Of a stretch of DNA of 64,000 nucleotides, positions 53,998 through 62,501 are shown piece by piece (the stretch's first letter is position 1; each line of letters opens with the position of its first letter). The position numbers were made by a program, and so were the translations under genes. The notes beneath the pieces were generated by a model. That model had not been told where the DNA came from, made no database searches, and saw only the letters and a list, made by a program, of their open reading frames with translations. The stretch is from positions 1 through 64,000 of the forward strand of contig NZ_SZNM01000014.1 in NCBI RefSeq assembly GCF_005870085.1, written 5' to 3'. The stretch comes from Aquibacillus sediminis. GTDB taxonomy: Bacteria > Bacillota > Bacilli > Bacillales > Amphibacillaceae.

Positions 53998-55212
53998 TCA
54001 TAAGGAAGCAGAATGATGGTTAGCACCCACATCATGAGAACGCCGCTCTATAAATACCGACACTCCCAAAACAACAAGAAACAACACCATAAACAAAGCA
54101 GAGATTTGATACATGTGTACATAACCCAACCTAGAGGCAATTGCTCCTAAAATCATCGCCCCAGTTACGACCCCTAAGTCTAGCGAATTAAAAAACATAC
54201 CATTCGCAAGTCCACGCTCTTCCTTTGAAACCTTATTAATCATCCACGCTTGAATCGATGGCTGCAAAATTCCGTAGCCACTCCCATACACAAGTGCTGA
54301 TAAAACAACAAAAACAAAATGAGTCGCAAAAGAAAGCAGGATTAAACCAATCATCATGAAGACTGCACCAGGTATAAGGACAACAATCGGTCCCTTTTGA
54401 TCGAAAACTTTTCCCGCAATTGGACGCATCAATAAAACAACCAATGAGGAAAATAAAAAGAAACTACCAGCTCCTTGAAGGTTTTGTTCCTGGCCAAAAA
54501 GCACAATGAAGCTGATTAGACCACTATACGTAGCATACATCAACACATTCAAGATGCTTGGCACGAGTAATTTTCGTAGTAAAAACCGTTTCTTGTTTGA
54601 ATCCGTGTTTCTATCCTTTGCCTCTGACTTTTCTGTCGCACGAGTGGCTGATGGCATCATGATATACAGGAGGGGAAAAACAACCGCTAGTATAATAGAA
54701 GCAACGAGTACTAAAACCGCCATACTATACGTAGTGAATAGAAATAAACCAATCACAGGTCCCAACATTAAAGCAAGTGTATTCGAAAACCCAAAGTAGC
54801 CCATCCCTTCCCCCATTTTCTTTGTAGGAATCAGGTTAGAAGCCATTGTAGGCAAGGTAGTACTTGCCATCCCAAAGCCAATACCATGTAACATTCGCAT
54901 AAATAGGATGACAAGCACTACATAACTCCAATAAATACCAACTGTTGCAATCAAGGTAATACCTAAACCAATTAGCAATAGCTGACCTATTTTGTGCATT
55001 TGCGATGGTCTACCAGTATATATTCTGGCCAAAATTGCAGAGAATGCAAAAAGGCTAGTCACCAGACCGATAGTTGGATCATTACTATGAAAGTGTTCCC
55101 TTAAATAAGCCGGTGTCGTTACCAAAAGCATCTGCATATTGAGAAACAAAAGAAAACAACTAATCGTTAGAATGACAAAGCCTTTTGTCCACAATTTCTC
55201 ACCGTTTGACAT
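53998..55212 (-). CDS. MFS transporter (drug/aromatic type)
   Basis: A 404-residue protein with twelve hydrophobic segments and MFS motifs (LARIYTGRPSQMHKIGQ between helices 2 and 3, RMLHGIGFGMASTTLPTMA near helix 4). It resembles YfmO/YttB-type carriers of Bacillus. GAAGGTGAACGT precedes the ATG at 55212; the ATG at 55227 overlaps that site. It follows the TRAP genes by about 40 bp and may share their transcript, which hints at uptake or efflux of the same aromatic compounds. Confidence 0.82.
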   Translation of the reverse strand: MSNGEKLWTKGFVILTISCFLLFLNMQMLLVTTPAYLREHFHSNDPTIGLVTSLFAFSAILARIYTGRPSQMHKIGQLLLIGLGITLIATVGIYWSYVVLVILFMRMLHGIGFGMASTTLPTMASNLIPTKKMGEGMGYFGFSNTLALMLGPVIGLFLFTTYSMAVLVLVASIILAVVFPLLYIMMPSATRATEKSEAKDRNTDSNKKRFLLRKLLVPSILNVLMYATYSGLISFIVLFGQEQNLQGAGSFFLFSSLVVLLMRPIAGKVFDQKGPIVVLIPGAVFMMIGLILLSFATHFVFVVLSALVYGSGYGILQPSIQAWMINKVSKEERGLANGMFFNSLDLGVVTGAMILGAIASRLGYVHMYQISALFMVLFLVVLGVSVFIERRSHDVGANHHSASL

Positions 55213-55252
55213 ACGTTCACCTTCCATCTAGAACCATCCAACTCATAATCTA

Positions 55253-56563
55253 TTAATTCTGAATCAAATTTGGTAGATACGTTGCAATGCCTGGCACTAG
55301 CAACATAAGAAGCGTCACAAGTATAATCACAATTAAAAACGGCCATATTCCTTTAAAGATCTGCTCCACTTTTACGTCTTTTACAACCCCTTTAATAATA
55401 TACACATTCACCCCAACTGGTGGCGTAATAACGCCCATTGCTGCTACAAGGACCATAATTACTCCGAACCAAATTGGATCGTATCCCAATGTGGTCACTA
55501 CTACTGGATAAAAAATCGGGATAGATAATAAAATTAAAGCTAGTGCATCCATAAAAAAACCTAAGACTAAATAAATAAACAGAATCAGAGCCATCGTGAC
55601 AACAGTTGGTAATACTAATCCTTCAATCCAACCACCTATTACAAACGGAATTCGACTTAATGTGATTAACCTTCCAAATACAACGGCAGACCCAATCAGC
55701 AACATAATCATAGCTGTCGTTCTCAGTGTTTCAAATAAGGAACCTTTCAAGCCTTCCCAACTTAACTCTCTTGTTAAAAGGCTAAGGATTAAAATTCCGC
55801 CAGCACCAACAGCACCTGCTTCCGTCGGTGTAAACCATCCAGTAAACAATCCTCCCATCGATATAGCAAAAATGACAGCTACTTCCCAAAGTCCACCTTT
55901 AAGGGCAGCAAACCTTTCTTTCCAAGTAGATTTCTCACCCCGTGGTGCTAGCTCAGGATTTCTCTTTGCTAGAATATAAATTAAGATCATAAAAGCAATC
56001 ATTAAAATGATGCCAGGAATAATTCCTGCTAAAAATAGTTCCCCAATCGATTGTTCTGCCGCAATTCCATAAATAATGAAAAGAGTACTGGGGGGAATTA
56101 GTACACCAAGAATACCACCAGCAGCAACACTAGCTGTGGACAAGGAATCACTATAATTGTGCTTTCTCATTTCTGGTACGGCAATCGATCCAATTGTTGC
56201 AGCCGTTGCAGTGTTAGAGCCGGATATTGCTCCAAAAAGACCGGCCGCTCCCTGAGCAGCCATAGCCAACCCACCAGGCAAATGACCGACAGCTTTATAG
56301 GCAAAATCGAACAACTTCGCTCCAATGCCTGCGTGCAGCGCCAAAAACCCCATCCAAACAAACATTGGAATAGCACTTAACGTATACGTGGAAAAGTTGG
56401 AATAGATTTCAGTAGCAGCTACTCTTAGCGCAACGGAGGGTGAATTGAGAATACTAATACCGATAATACCGGAAAATAACATCGAATAAGCAACTGGCAT
56501 CCGTAATACCAAGAAGATAAAAAAGAGAAGAATACCTATAAACCCTATTGTAATGGAAGACAT
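55253..56563 (-). CDS. dctM: TRAP transporter large permease subunit
   Basis: This 436-residue membrane protein has about twelve segments and the DctM motifs: LRMPVAYSMLFSGIIGI, GAISGSNTATAATIGSIAVPEM, GGILGVLIPPSTLFIIYG and GVITPPVGVNVYIIKG. It forms the sodium-driven transport pathway. AAGGTGATC precedes the ATG, which is almost contiguous with the end of dctQ. Substrate choice is set by the binding protein DctP. Confidence 0.94.
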   Translation of the reverse strand: MSSITIGFIGILLFFIFLVLRMPVAYSMLFSGIIGISILNSPSVALRVAATEIYSNFSTYTLSAIPMFVWMGFLALHAGIGAKLFDFAYKAVGHLPGGLAMAAQGAAGLFGAISGSNTATAATIGSIAVPEMRKHNYSDSLSTASVAAGGILGVLIPPSTLFIIYGIAAEQSIGELFLAGIIPGIILMIAFMILIYILAKRNPELAPRGEKSTWKERFAALKGGLWEVAVIFAISMGGLFTGWFTPTEAGAVGAGGILILSLLTRELSWEGLKGSLFETLRTTAMIMLLIGSAVVFGRLITLSRIPFVIGGWIEGLVLPTVVTMALILFIYLVLGFFMDALALILLSIPIFYPVVVTTLGYDPIWFGVIMVLVAAMGVITPPVGVNVYIIKGVVKDVKVEQIFKGIWPFLIVIILVTLLMLLVPGIATYLPNLIQN

Positions 56564-56565
56564 AT

Positions 56566-57063
56566 CTATTGATCACCTTCTTTTGTATATAATGACAAGA
56601 CTTTTCCAATAACTACCAACCCTAGTAGCCCAAATCCTATCCCCAGTATTACGACAAATGGAAAATGGGGCAAACCAATGGTGAGGGAAACTTCACCATT
56701 CTGACGCATTTCGTCGGCATATAATATAATGTTCCTTGTTACAAAAAACAAAAAAATTGCTGAAATAATACCTATTAAACTATCAATCACTTTTTGGACT
56801 TTCCTAGGCAACCGGTCCATAAAAACACTTATTGATATATGCCCATCTTTAACAGCACAATAAGCGATAGAAAGGGAAATTAAGACTGGAGTGAGAAATA
56901 GAATGAAATCATGCGTACCTTGTATTGGTGTATCGAATAGCCTTCTTGAAAGAACATTTGCAAGGACCAACATTGCTGTTAGAAATAATATGATAGCCGC
57001 TATATTTTCTAAAGCTTTGCTTATCTTAGTAACGATGTTGACATATCCTTTGATCACTTTCAA
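56566..57063 (-). CDS. dctQ: TRAP transporter small permease subunit
   Basis: A 165-residue protein with four hydrophobic segments and the DctQ landmarks VLANVLSRRLFDTPIQGTHDF and AYCAVKDGHISISVFMDRLPRK. It pairs with DctM. A perfect 11-bp hairpin separates it from the upstream dctP gene. Confidence 0.93.
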   Translation of the reverse strand: MKVIKGYVNIVTKISKALENIAAIILFLTAMLVLANVLSRRLFDTPIQGTHDFILFLTPVLISLSIAYCAVKDGHISISVFMDRLPRKVQKVIDSLIGIISAIFLFFVTRNIILYADEMRQNGEVSLTIGLPHFPFVVILGIGFGLLGLVVIGKVLSLYTKEGDQ

Positions 57064-57086
57064 AATCCCCCTTTTTTAGCTTAATT

Positions 57087-57122
57087 TGCATCGCATCATC
57101 ACTTGTGGATGGATGCGATGCA
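57087..57122 (-). promoter_or_regulatory. Intercistronic hairpin between dctP and dctQ
   Basis: TGCATCGCATC and GATGCGATGCA are perfect 11-bp arms with a 14-base loop and no T-run afterwards. The position matches the tctC/tctB hairpin, which suggests the binding-protein message is kept in excess. Confidence 0.65.
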
Positions 57123-57139
57123 TTTGTCATGGTTATTTT

Positions 57140-58273
57140 TTATTCCTCAAATTCCTCATTATACTTCTCCGTTAATTCAACAAGTGTGTCCATAATTTGT
57201 TGACCATCAAGTCCTTCTGTGTCTAATTCCTCGACACGCTCATCAATTAATGGTAATAACTTCTCATGCCAACTAGCTTCCTCTTCTTCAGATAAGAAGA
57301 TTTCTTCTACTCCATGCTCTTCTACTGCATACTGTAAGCTATCTTCTACCTCTCTTGAATACACTTCAATAGCGTGTTCAAATGCTTGTTCATTAGCTTC
57401 ACGAATCGCTTCTTGAATATCAGTAGGGAAGGAATCCCATACCTGTTTATTCATTGTTACATAATGAATTGTGGTATAAATTAAGCTAGAGTGTGTGACA
57501 TAGTCCGTTACCTCTGCTAATTTAAAAGATCTTAGTGTATCAGCCGGAAGCAAACTACCATCAACAACCCCTCTGGACATACTCTCATATGCCTCCGTAA
57601 CTGGCATTGCTACAGGTGTTGCACCTAATGCTTCCAAGGTTGCCACATTCGTACCACTAGCTCGAATCTGCATCCCCTCTAAATCTTCTAGGCTTTCTAC
57701 TGGTTCTTGCGTCATTAATAACCCTGGAGCAATACCGTAAATAAACATGACCTCCGTATCTTGTAACTCGTCAGGTTCTAACTGTTCGACGGCATCTTTT
57801 GCTACATGACTGGAAACCGCAGAGTTTTTATACTCAAGACCACCAGTATACATAGAATTCAAGACTGGTAATCTTCCAGGATTATATCCAGACACATCAT
57901 GCCCGATGTCTGCAAGCCCTGATTCAATACCTGGATAAATATCGCCACTACCTAATAATGAACCACCAGGATACATCTCCAGCTTTACTAATCCATCCGT
58001 AGCATCCTCAATTGCAGCAGCCCACTCTGGAAAAATTTCTTGTTGAACAGGATGGGGAGCGGGTGCGAAGTCAGCTAAACTAAGGGTAACTGGTTCCATT
58101 GTTTGCTCCTCACTCGTTCCCGATCCTTCTGTTTCTGTGGACTGTGTATCGGATGAGTTATTTGTATCATCACCAGTAGTACTCGCATCGTCATTATCAC
58201 CCGCACAACCCACTAATACCATTGAAAAGACTATAGCTATGATGAAAAATACATATTTCATTCTTCTATTCAT
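57140..58273 (-). CDS. dctP: TRAP transporter substrate-binding lipoprotein
   Basis: A 377-residue lipoprotein. The signal peptide MNRRMKYVFFIIAIVFSM leads to the lipobox LVGC (Cys about residue 23), then an Asp/Ser/Thr/Glu-rich linker to about residue 60. The DctP fold follows, with the characteristic helix GMQIRASGTNVATLEALGATPVAM; its Arg normally clamps the substrate carboxylate. GGGGGAGG precedes the ATG. A cre site lies about 105 bp upstream. Given the gentisate and CoA-ligase genes beside it, an aromatic acid is a reasonable substrate, but this is inferred. Confidence 0.92.
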   Translation of the reverse strand: MNRRMKYVFFIIAIVFSMVLVGCAGDNDDASTTGDDTNNSSDTQSTETEGSGTSEEQTMEPVTLSLADFAPAPHPVQQEIFPEWAAAIEDATDGLVKLEMYPGGSLLGSGDIYPGIESGLADIGHDVSGYNPGRLPVLNSMYTGGLEYKNSAVSSHVAKDAVEQLEPDELQDTEVMFIYGIAPGLLMTQEPVESLEDLEGMQIRASGTNVATLEALGATPVAMPVTEAYESMSRGVVDGSLLPADTLRSFKLAEVTDYVTHSSLIYTTIHYVTMNKQVWDSFPTDIQEAIREANEQAFEHAIEVYSREVEDSLQYAVEEHGVEEIFLSEEEEASWHEKLLPLIDERVEELDTEGLDGQQIMDTLVELTEKYNEEFEE

Positions 58274-58566
58274 TTTTAAACCTCCCCCTTACATTCCATG
58301 CGAAATTTTGATAACTTCATTCATTTGACCAAACAAACTGTTCCACCGCATACATAACATCGCTTCTCCTTACTTGTTGTAAACGCTTTCTGATAACCTA
58401 ATAAAAAAGGACCTTTCAGATGTTGATTCTTATTATACAAAAATACCCAGAGTTGATATACCGTCACAATGAAGGAATACATACGGAAGTTTTCATACAT
58501 GATGAAGGAAAAAATCGAAAGGTTAACTTAGTCTGACACTAAATTAACCTCTTCCAGTAAGCAGCT
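58274..58566. other. Regulatory gap upstream of dctP
   Basis: About 290 bp holding the cre site at 58378 and AT-rich promoter-like sequence. No gene is seen. Confidence 0.5.
58378..58391 (-). promoter_or_regulatory. CcpA cre site upstream of dctP
   Basis: Read on the minus strand, AGAAAGCGTTTACA is very close to canonical cre sites of B. subtilis. It places the TRAP operon under carbon-catabolite control. Confidence 0.7.
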
Positions 58567-59106
58567 TTACATAAGATAGATCGTGTTACCTTCTATCCCA
58601 AATGGTATGTGGCCACTGGCAATCATTTGGCGAATAGGCTCAAACTGTTCCCCTTCCTCTGCAAGGTCTGAAACAGCGATCATTAACGTAAGATACATGG
58701 CCATGCCTGTCATATAGTTAATTAACTTTTGTTCATCAAATTGCTTGTAAGCCCCATCGAATGCATATTGGAAGACCGCTTCTGGAAGAAATTCGACAAC
58801 CTGTTTTAATGCTGCATCATGACTATTCTCTGTTATTTTTTCCGTCCATCGGTCTGGCAAATCACGTATCGCCTCCCAAATCCTGCTATCTTGAAAGGTA
58901 AGTCGTTGATAAACATCAGCACTTTCCTGTATCGTCACCCATTCTATCTGAAAATCGGAAACTCCTAACTGGTTTAAACACTGTTGTAATTGTTGTTCTG
59001 TCATCTCTTCTTTTTTACCGACATTAGAGAACCAATCAATGGAACTGTATGTTTCTATCATTTGTTCTAATCGGTTTATGTTTACTGTTTGTTGGGAAAC
59101 TGTCAC
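58567..59106 (-). CDS. Unknown protein in the gentisate operon
   Basis: A 179-residue soluble protein, acidic and mainly helical by composition, with no signal peptide or membrane segment. I do not recognise a family. Visible landmarks are QLQQCLNQLGVSDFQIEWV, the aromatic-rich QDSRIWEAIRDLPDRW, and the C-terminal IPFGIEGNTIYLM. The GTG at 59106 has GGGAG eight bases upstream; the GTG at 59115 abuts it. It lies about 30 bp after the FAD-dependent hydroxylase gene and is the last gene of that transcript. It could be a hydroxylase partner, a thioesterase of unfamiliar type or a stabiliser. Confidence 0.65.
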   Translation of the reverse strand: MTVSQQTVNINRLEQMIETYSSIDWFSNVGKKEEMTEQQLQQCLNQLGVSDFQIEWVTIQESADVYQRLTFQDSRIWEAIRDLPDRWTEKITENSHDAALKQVVEFLPEAVFQYAFDGAYKQFDEQKLINYMTGMAMYLTLMIAVSDLAEEGEQFEPIRQMIASGHIPFGIEGNTIYLM

Positions 59107-59134
59107 TCTTTTCACTCCCTTCTCTGTTCCAAAA

Positions 59135-60361
59135 TTAATATTTGGTTGTTAATTCCGGAGGTCCAAACTTCGGACCATATGGCCCCTCATCCAACCAACG
59201 TCCCAATCGCGGAACAACCGATACTAACGATGCAGCAAGGTCCCGCTTCATATTCATTTCTTCCGATTCGCCTTGAATATGCTTAAGTGCTGTTGTCGAT
59301 GCATCACGATTCCACTTCGCTGCAATCCTGCGTTCTTTGGCAGCATCCGCAATTGCTTTACGTCTTGCTTCTTCACTATCTGCCGCTAGCGCCTTTTCAA
59401 TACCTTGAATGGCAATTAGCGCGTCGGGAACACCTGAGTTCAATCCTCTAGCACCAAATGGAGCAAATAAGTGGGCCGCTTCTCCTGCCAATAGCACGCG
59501 ATGTGATTCATCTGTGAAATTATTTGCTACCACTTGGTGGAATTGATACGAGGACACCCATTTGATCCTATCGTTATACTTTTCATCCATTACCTTTGGC
59601 AGCCATTGTTTGACTCCTTCTTCACACGTATATGCGTCGACGTCATCCTCTTCAAATAGTTGCAAATCCACTCGCCATCCACCTTTAAATGGTACTTTCA
59701 ATACGTTTCGCCCACCCATTGCTGGATGTTTGTAGTGGAACACACGTTCAATCGGTAATGGGTCGTTTTCATCTTCTTCTAAATCAAGTACTAAGAAGGT
59801 ATCTTTCGTGCGCGGCCCCTCAAATTGAAGCCCTGCTTCTTTCCTAACAATTGACCTAGCGCCATCCGCCCCAATAACATAGTTTGCGCTATATTCATCG
59901 CCTGTTGCGGTGGTGATATTAACCCCATCGTCTGATATAGAAAGCTGATCGACAGGATTTTCCCAAACAAAATCGACTCCCGCTTGTTCGCATGCTTCAT
60001 AAATATATTTTTCGATTTCGTGTTGATGCAAGGAACTGAAATGGGGCAGCTTTTCTGAATCCGTATTATCTGTAACCCCATAATTACGAACATAGATTTC
60101 CTTTCCCTTATACAAGGTACGTTTAATCGGCCAAATCACACCATTTCGTGCCAATCTGAAACCGAGTCCTGCCGATGTTTGTTCTAACAATTTCATCGTG
60201 GCATTATGAATAAAGATGGCACGACTGCCAGGACGTGGTTCATCTTTTGCTTTTGCCTCAATCACTGCACAGGAAATCCCTTTGTTCTGTAGTGCCAAGC
60301 CAGCTGTTAAACCAACTGGCCCTGCACCGACAACAATGACGTCATATTGTTTTTTACTCAT
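59135..60361 (-). CDS. FAD-dependent aromatic ring monooxygenase
   Basis: This 408-residue protein is a class A flavoprotein hydroxylase. It has the FAD motif VVGAGPVGLTAGLAL, the DG motif GADGARSIVR, and the GD motif LLAGEAAHLFAPFGARGLNSGVPDA. An Arg/Glu-rich C-terminal tail follows. AAAGGAG lies seven bases before the ATG at 60361. Beside gentisate dioxygenase and a CoA ligase, it may hydroxylate 3-hydroxybenzoate or salicylate (or their CoA thioesters) toward gentisate. The exact substrate is undecided. Confidence 0.85.
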   Translation of the reverse strand: MSKKQYDVIVVGAGPVGLTAGLALQNKGISCAVIEAKAKDEPRPGSRAIFIHNATMKLLEQTSAGLGFRLARNGVIWPIKRTLYKGKEIYVRNYGVTDNTDSEKLPHFSSLHQHEIEKYIYEACEQAGVDFVWENPVDQLSISDDGVNITTATGDEYSANYVIGADGARSIVRKEAGLQFEGPRTKDTFLVLDLEEDENDPLPIERVFHYKHPAMGGRNVLKVPFKGGWRVDLQLFEEDDVDAYTCEEGVKQWLPKVMDEKYNDRIKWVSSYQFHQVVANNFTDESHRVLLAGEAAHLFAPFGARGLNSGVPDALIAIQGIEKALAADSEEARRKAIADAAKERRIAAKWNRDASTTALKHIQGESEEMNMKRDLAASLVSVVPRLGRWLDEGPYGPKFGPPELTTKY

Positions 60362-60467
60362 TTCCATTCTCCTTTCACACAACATTTTTTGGTTGATTCC
60401 TATTTCGTCATGGGGAGCCCATTTAATATTTTTTGATTATTCAGAATTAATTTGACGTACTTCTTGA

Positions 60468-61310
60468 TTACTCGGAACCCTCTACAGGCACCGAAAATCC
60501 TCCAACTTGTTCAACTTCAATGCGAACGACATCACCTGATTCAATCGGACCTACGCCTTCAGGTGTTCCAGTTGCGATCACATCGCCCGGCTGAAGCGTC
60601 ATATGATCACAAGCAACCTCGAAGCATTTATAGCAATCATAGATAAGATGTTTGGTATTGCCATCTTGTCTTAGCTCGTCATTCACCCATAGTTTAATAG
60701 ATAGATCATTTGGATCTTCTATCTCATCAGCGGTAACAATCCACGGACCAATTGGCGTAAATGTATCAAACGACTTCCGCCATGTGCGCTCCTCATTTCC
60801 ACGTATTGAAATATCAAGTAAAGCAAAGTAGCCGAAAATATAGTCTTTCGCATCGGCTGCAGCTACATTTTTCGCAGCCTTACCTACGACATAACCAAGC
60901 TCTGCTTCATGATCGGTACGCCTATTTTGAAACGGAAGACGAATTGGATCCGATGGGCCTGACAGAGAATCAGGTGATTTTAAAAACAATGCTAAATCCT
61001 CAACTGTTCTAGGCGCATTATTAAATTGCTTATTCATCTCTTCCTGATGCTTTTTATAATTAACAGGCGCTGCCCAGATTTTACCGGTAGTCGGAACTGG
61101 TAGCCTTAGATCGACTTCGGCAAGCGAATATGATTCTCCAGTTTGTGTTTCCTGCTCTATACTTGGCTTCAGCGTCTCAAAGTATTCAACCAAATAGTGA
61201 AAAGAAGCTGTCGTATCATTGGAATCCCAATTCGCAACCTGAGAAACATCGATTACTCTATCGTTTTTTATGATTCCTAACTGATCATCATTAAAAATGG
61301 TTATTTTCAT
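60468..61310 (-). CDS. Fumarylacetoacetate hydrolase-family protein (fumaryl/maleylpyruvate hydrolase candidate)
   Basis: A 280-residue FAH-fold enzyme. DHEAELGYVVG supplies the metal-binding acids, SFDTFTPIGPW and IATGTPEGVGPIESGDVV are the conserved active-site segments. In gentisate pathways the ring-cleavage product maleylpyruvate is hydrolysed directly, or isomerised to fumarylpyruvate and then hydrolysed, by a member of this family. No isomerase gene is present here, so direct hydrolysis of maleylpyruvate is possible. It lies between the hydroxylase and dioxygenase genes. Confidence 0.85.
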   Translation of the reverse strand: MKITIFNDDQLGIIKNDRVIDVSQVANWDSNDTTASFHYLVEYFETLKPSIEQETQTGESYSLAEVDLRLPVPTTGKIWAAPVNYKKHQEEMNKQFNNAPRTVEDLALFLKSPDSLSGPSDPIRLPFQNRRTDHEAELGYVVGKAAKNVAAADAKDYIFGYFALLDISIRGNEERTWRKSFDTFTPIGPWIVTADEIEDPNDLSIKLWVNDELRQDGNTKHLIYDCYKCFEVACDHMTLQPGDVIATGTPEGVGPIESGDVVRIEVEQVGGFSVPVEGSE

Positions 61311-61356
61311 ACAATCCGTCCTTTACCATCTAAGTGAATACAACTTTTCTATTGTC

Positions 61357-62475
61357 CTATACATTTAATGATTCTGGCAAAAACGTCGAGGTGACTTTTT
61401 GATAGCCGTTATTTTCATTCAATGCCTCACTAAATTCTAACTCTAGTTTTTCCATAACGGGTTTATCGTTAAATGAGAATAAGAAAGCATCCGTATCTCC
61501 TGTGTTAACATGCTCATGGTAACTCCAAGGAGGGAGAATGAAGAAGTCGCCCTTTTCCCATTCAAATTTCTGACCGTCAATCACGGTATAGCCTTCTCCT
61601 TCAAGCACATGATAAATCGCGCTATGAACGTGTCGATGTGCTTGCGTATGTTGGTTGGGAGTCAGTTTTTGCATCATCGTTCCTACCCGTGAATCGGCTG
61701 ATTTTCCTGTCGTTGGGTTGGTATACTCCACAGCATGCCCATCATACGGATCCTGTTCCTCTTCCTTCATGTGATTTAGAAGGTATTCAACCCGATCAAA
61801 TTTATAGCCGAAGATCGGTGAAGGATAGCCTGGTTCGACCGTCTCATTCAGCTTCTTAAACGACCCATTGGCAAACGCTTCATTGGAGTAGTTCTCTTCC
61901 GGTTTTAATGGATAGAATTTATCTTCATAAGGTTTAAAGAACGATGCTGCCATTGTTTTTACTAACCCGACATCAAGTCCATCTAACCAAAAGACAGGTT
62001 CTGTTCCTTCATGCTTGTGCTCATGCCATGTCCAAGCAGGTGTGAGAACAAGGTCCCCTCTTTCCATATACACCTTTTGACCGTTAACAGCAGTGTAGGC
62101 CCCTTCTCCTTCAATAATAAAGCGAATTGCTGTTTGGGAATGTTGGTGTGCAGGCGCAAACTCTCCAGGCAATAACAATTGAATGCCTGCATACAACGTA
62201 TGGGTGCCGTATCCTACTAGACCTCGTTCTAGTAAACTAGGATTTTGTAAATAAACGACACGCCGCTCTGCATCTTTACCTGGTTCCAAAATTTCGCCGG
62301 CAGTCAGTGCATATTCTCTAATATCTTTCCATTTCCATAAATACGGTTCCACATCATGCACTGGTTCTTTTGTCACCATATGTCCAAGATCGTACCAAAG
62401 TGGGCCAAGATGCTGTTTCTTCATCCCGTCATAATACTGTTCTAACTCTTTTTCCGTATATACCTTTTTCCCCAT
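61357..62475 (-). CDS. Gentisate 1,2-dioxygenase-type double-cupin ring-cleaving enzyme
   Basis: This 372-residue bicupin has a first iron site in HQHSQTAIRFIIEGEGAYT with a distal His in TPAWTWHEHKHEG, and a second cupin with HTQAHRHVHSAIYHVLEG and PPWSYHEHVNTG. The order and length match gentisate 1,2-dioxygenase, which opens gentisate to maleylpyruvate; salicylate and 1-hydroxy-2-naphthoate dioxygenases are close relatives. AAGGAG lies ten bases before the ATG. It is flanked by the CoA ligase and the FAH-family hydrolase. Confidence 0.88.
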   Translation of the reverse strand: MGKKVYTEKELEQYYDGMKKQHLGPLWYDLGHMVTKEPVHDVEPYLWKWKDIREYALTAGEILEPGKDAERRVVYLQNPSLLERGLVGYGTHTLYAGIQLLLPGEFAPAHQHSQTAIRFIIEGEGAYTAVNGQKVYMERGDLVLTPAWTWHEHKHEGTEPVFWLDGLDVGLVKTMAASFFKPYEDKFYPLKPEENYSNEAFANGSFKKLNETVEPGYPSPIFGYKFDRVEYLLNHMKEEEQDPYDGHAVEYTNPTTGKSADSRVGTMMQKLTPNQHTQAHRHVHSAIYHVLEGEGYTVIDGQKFEWEKGDFFILPPWSYHEHVNTGDTDAFLFSFNDKPVMEKLELEFSEALNENNGYQKVTSTFLPESLNV

Positions 62476-62501
62476 CTCCCAATCACTCCTTTTATAGAGA
62501 C

